The notes under the pieces are model-generated. The model saw only the letters and a list, made by a program, of their open reading frames with translations, did no database searches and had not been told where the DNA came from. A stretch of 48,038 bases of DNA from Kosmotogaceae bacterium (GTDB taxonomy: Bacteria > Thermotogota > Thermotogae > Petrotogales > Kosmotogaceae): positions 1-48,038 of the forward strand of contig JAFGAP010000015.1 in the NCBI GenBank assembly GCA_016933635.1. Reading direction: 5' to 3'. Position numbers and translations under genes: made by a program. Shown piece by piece: positions 45,393 to 48,038 of this stretch. Position 1 is the first letter of the stretch; each line of letters begins with the position of its first letter.

Positions 45393-46811
45393 CTATTCAA
45401 TCCACCCTTCCGTCTCAAAGATTTCTCCTACCACCGCTTTCGCCTGTTCATAAGACTTTGTTCTAGGGTCCTTCATAAGGAATTCAACAATTAGATCGAA
45501 ATCCTTTTCAATGAATGCTTCAAGTGCCCATTCCATTCTTAGTATCCTTGGTTTCAAATACCATTGAACAATTCTGTCGGGAAGAGGGGGATCTATTACT
45601 TCAGTATGGATTCCATCTTTGTCAACCAAAGCCGGTACTTCAACGGCAACGTTGTCTTCGACCCCAGGAATTGTCCCTTCGTTGAGCGTATTTAAGACAA
45701 ATCTCGCTGAACTACCGTTTATTATTGAGTCTATAAAGGGTATGTGTTGCTCGCCACTGAAAGAATTCTTGTCGTAAAGCTGAGAGGCTTGTCTGGCAAA
45801 GTCTCCTGAAAGACCTCTTGAACCTTCTTTTATCAACTTTTCGAGACTTGCTTCGGGGAACTGCTCGATTGCCTTGGCAAGAGCCATAGTAGCACCTGTT
45901 ACCTGCCCAAGCTGTTCTTTATACCACTGCCAGCCAGGTTCGGAATCAGGACTACCCCATGGTGCGCCATACCATTTTTCGAGAGTTTCTTGATCGTAGT
46001 GGTGTTTCCAGCCACTGTTACGAACAGTATCTCCTACTGGAACCAAACCATAGAATCTGTACATATCGATTGCCGCCGGAGACATCTGAACATTGAAAGG
46101 GTTGATAGGTTTGAATCTTCTTGGGTCATAGTCAGCCGCATACTTCTGAATCAAATCGTAAAGATCCTCGCGGTTTCTTTTGAATCTGTTAAGCCATATT
46201 CCATGGTTCACACCGGCGACCTGCCAGTCCACTTCCTCTACTGCTGTACCTAATGTTTCTGCCACTTCACGGACATCGTAATGACCGTGACAAAAGCCAA
46301 CCATCTTAATATTTGAATGTCTTCTGATTAGCGTAGTTCCCTCGAAGACGGGATTTGCAGCCTGAAGCAACCACGCGTCAGGTGCGTGTCTTTCCATAAG
46401 CTTAGCGATTTTCAGGAAAAACGAGAGCTGATTCCAGTTCGTAAGAGTATAGTAGTCGGAGACCATGTTGAATTCCTGTGAATCTATGCCCCTGAAATAC
46501 CCGTGCTTTTCGCCGATCGCTCTAACTCTATCCAGAAAAGCATGTCCTCCAATTAAAGCACTATTTACAACGAAGTCGCTTCCTCTGATTGCTTCTTCCA
46601 GCTCAGCAGTTTTTGAAAACTCGAGATTGGCATTCATCTCTTCTGCAAATCTTGATGCAAGGATATAAACGGCATCAAGTCTATCCTGGTTTATATCCAT
46701 CAACGTGATCTTACTGCCGTCAAGACCCTCCGTTTTGCAAAGATCGCTCACCAATCTGAGAGAAAAGACAGCACTTCCCGCACCGATAATGGAAACATTA
46801 ACTGATGACAA
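45393..46811 (-). CDS. Glycoside hydrolase family 4 (alpha-glucosidase/alpha-glucuronidase-like)
   Basis: VSIIGAGSAVFSLRLVSDL NAD-binding N-terminus; LLQAANPVFEGT; VGFCHGHYDV; VAGVNHGIWLNRF; TTG start with GGAGGG SD. Confidence 0.9.
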   Translation of the reverse strand: MSSVNVSIIGAGSAVFSLRLVSDLCKTEGLDGSKITLMDINQDRLDAVYILASRFAEEMNANLEFSKTAELEEAIRGSDFVVNSALIGGHAFLDRVRAIGEKHGYFRGIDSQEFNMVSDYYTLTNWNQLSFFLKIAKLMERHAPDAWLLQAANPVFEGTTLIRRHSNIKMVGFCHGHYDVREVAETLGTAVEEVDWQVAGVNHGIWLNRFKRNREDLYDLIQKYAADYDPRRFKPINPFNVQMSPAAIDMYRFYGLVPVGDTVRNSGWKHHYDQETLEKWYGAPWGSPDSEPGWQWYKEQLGQVTGATMALAKAIEQFPEASLEKLIKEGSRGLSGDFARQASQLYDKNSFSGEQHIPFIDSIINGSSARFVLNTLNEGTIPGVEDNVAVEVPALVDKDGIHTEVIDPPLPDRIVQWYLKPRILRMEWALEAFIEKDFDLIVEFLMKDPRTKSYEQAKAVVGEIFETEGWIE

Positions 46812-46848
46812 AGTGATCCCTCCTAGATTTTATTCACTAAATAATACC

Positions 46849-46860
46849 ATTACTAGTAAT
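46849..46860. promoter_or_regulatory. Perfect palindrome upstream of GH4 gene (operator candidate)
   Basis: ATTACTAGTAAT immediately upstream of TATTAT (-10-like, minus strand). Confidence 0.35.
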
Positions 46861-47009
46861 TACATGGAAAATCCCGATTCAAGATTCTTCTCCAGGCTTC
46901 GAAACGTGATCAAACTTCTTTATGATGAAATCAGTCACATGTTCGGGTAATCATTTTTGAGGGACAATTCAATCTGTAATCTTTGTTCTGCATTTTAGGA
47001 GTTGCTTAT

Positions 47010-47032
47010 TATAATATTAACGGGAGTATAAT
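47010..47032 (+). promoter_or_regulatory. Two -10-like TATAAT boxes upstream of the sugar-binding protein gene
   Basis: TATAAT at 47010-47015 and 47027-47032; -35 boxes not clear. Confidence 0.4.
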
Positions 47033-47111
47033 CTCAATCAGAGGCTAGTTTGGTCTGAGGGGCGAAGAAGATAACCACACGGCTTTACGCCGAATAACAG
47101 GGGGTGTTCAA

Positions 47112-48038
47112 ATGAGAAAGAGTTTGTTGGCAGTTCTTCTTTTGTCCGTGAGTCTGCTCTTTGCTTCAGGGAGTGTAGAGATCTTTAGCTGGTGGACGGG
47201 CGGAGGTGAAGAAGAAGGACTTGCAGCTATTTATGAGGTCTTCAAGGCAAAGTACCCCGAAGTGGAGATAATCAATGCAACGGTTGCTGGAGGCGCGGGT
47301 ACAAACGCAAAGGCAGTTTTGAAGACACGAATGCTTGGCGGTAATCCTCCTGACTCATTCCAGGTCCACGGAGGGATGGAACTGATTGACACCTACGTAA
47401 TTACGGGAATGATGGAGCCATTGACCGACATCTTAGAAAGCTGGGGAATACTTGATAAATTCCCTAAAGATATTATGACTATCTGCAGTTACGACGGTGA
47501 AGTTTACTCAATTCCCGTGAACGTGCATAGGGGAAATGTTGTCTTTATTAACAATGAGATTCTCGAGAAGGTCGGAATTGAAGAGGTTCCGAGCGACGGG
47601 CCGGGGTTTCTCGAAGTTTGTGCAAAAATCAAAGAGGCAGGCTTTATACCGCTTTCTTTAGGCGATAAAGATAAGTGGGAGGCCGGTCATCTTTTTGAGA
47701 CCGTGTTGCTTTCGGCTTTAGGTCCAGATAAGTACAACGGTTTGTGGAATGGAACTACAAGCTTCGAAGACTCTGGAATTGAAAGAGCTATAGTCATTTT
47801 CGAAGAACTTATCAAGTATGTAAACGAAGACCACGCCGCTCTCACCTGGCAGGATGCCACAAGGATGGTCTTCGATGGAAAGGCTGCCTTCAACGTAATG
47901 GGAGACTGGGCAGAAGGTTATCTGAAAACTCTGGGCTGGACACCAGGAGATGAGTTCAGCTGGATGGCAGTTCCAGGAACCGAGGGCTCCTTCATGGTAG
48001 TAACTGATACATTTGGCCTGCCGAAGGGCGCACCAAAC
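47112..48038 (+). CDS. ABC transporter carbohydrate substrate-binding protein, family 1 (C-terminus beyond window)
   Basis: MRKSLLAVLLLSVSLLFASGSVEIFSWWTGGGEEEGLAAIYEVFKAKYPEVEIINATVAGGAGTNAKAVLKTRMLGGNPPDSFQVHGG; SD GGGGGTG; open to window end, so absent from the ORF track. Confidence 0.92.
   Translation, partial: MRKSLLAVLLLSVSLLFASGSVEIFSWWTGGGEEEGLAAIYEVFKAKYPEVEIINATVAGGAGTNAKAVLKTRMLGGNPPDSFQVHGGMELIDTYVITGMMEPLTDILESWGILDKFPKDIMTICSYDGEVYSIPVNVHRGNVVFINNEILEKVGIEEVPSDGPGFLEVCAKIKEAGFIPLSLGDKDKWEAGHLFETVLLSALGPDKYNGLWNGTTSFEDSGIERAIVIFEELIKYVNEDHAALTWQDATRMVFDGKAAFNVMGDWAEGYLKTLGWTPGDEFSWMAVPGTEGSFMVVTDTFGLPKGAPN

Noticed and set aside
1-48038. CRISPR array, tRNA/rRNA genes, transposases, phage or defence genes
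   Set aside because: Looked for regularly spaced direct repeats, CCA-ending cloverleafs, DDE/integrase motifs and toxin-antitoxin or nuclease-helicase pairs; none could be supported by eye

Overview
The 48 kb window looks chromosomal and reads like a mesophilic member of the Thermotogota (Mesotoga/Kosmotoga-like; inferred from gene content and protein style, not verified). It is densely coding and has no rRNA, tRNA, CRISPR array, prophage or IS element that I can support. Recognisable blocks: (i) a very large membrane-anchored FN3-repeat/beta-propeller protein downstream of a metallophosphoesterase; (ii) a stand-alone [FeFe]-hydrogenase; (iii) a second tandem-repeat surface-type protein; (iv) a PPi-type phosphofructokinase; (v) a LacI-MalF-MalG-MalE-TreT trehalose-type operon; (vi) fba-ackA-cNMP-binding protein; (vii) a housekeeping run dprA-hslU-hslV-ddl-topA-yhaM-alr-rpmB; (viii) pullulanase, a MoaB-like protein and two deoxynucleoside kinases; (ix) a flavodiiron protein; (x) GH4 divergent from a sugar-binding protein. 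The less ordinary signals are: a cNMP-binding protein whose only suitable start appears to be ATT; two small ORFs below the ORF-track length cutoff (39 aa with promoter/SD/terminator, and a 37-aa basic peptide overlapping a kinase start); a degenerate SNase-like plus lamin-tail-like secreted protein; a 13-bp perfect hairpin between malE-like and treT; and several gene-specific operator-like palindromes. I did not find a convincing defence island or an obviously new multi-gene system.
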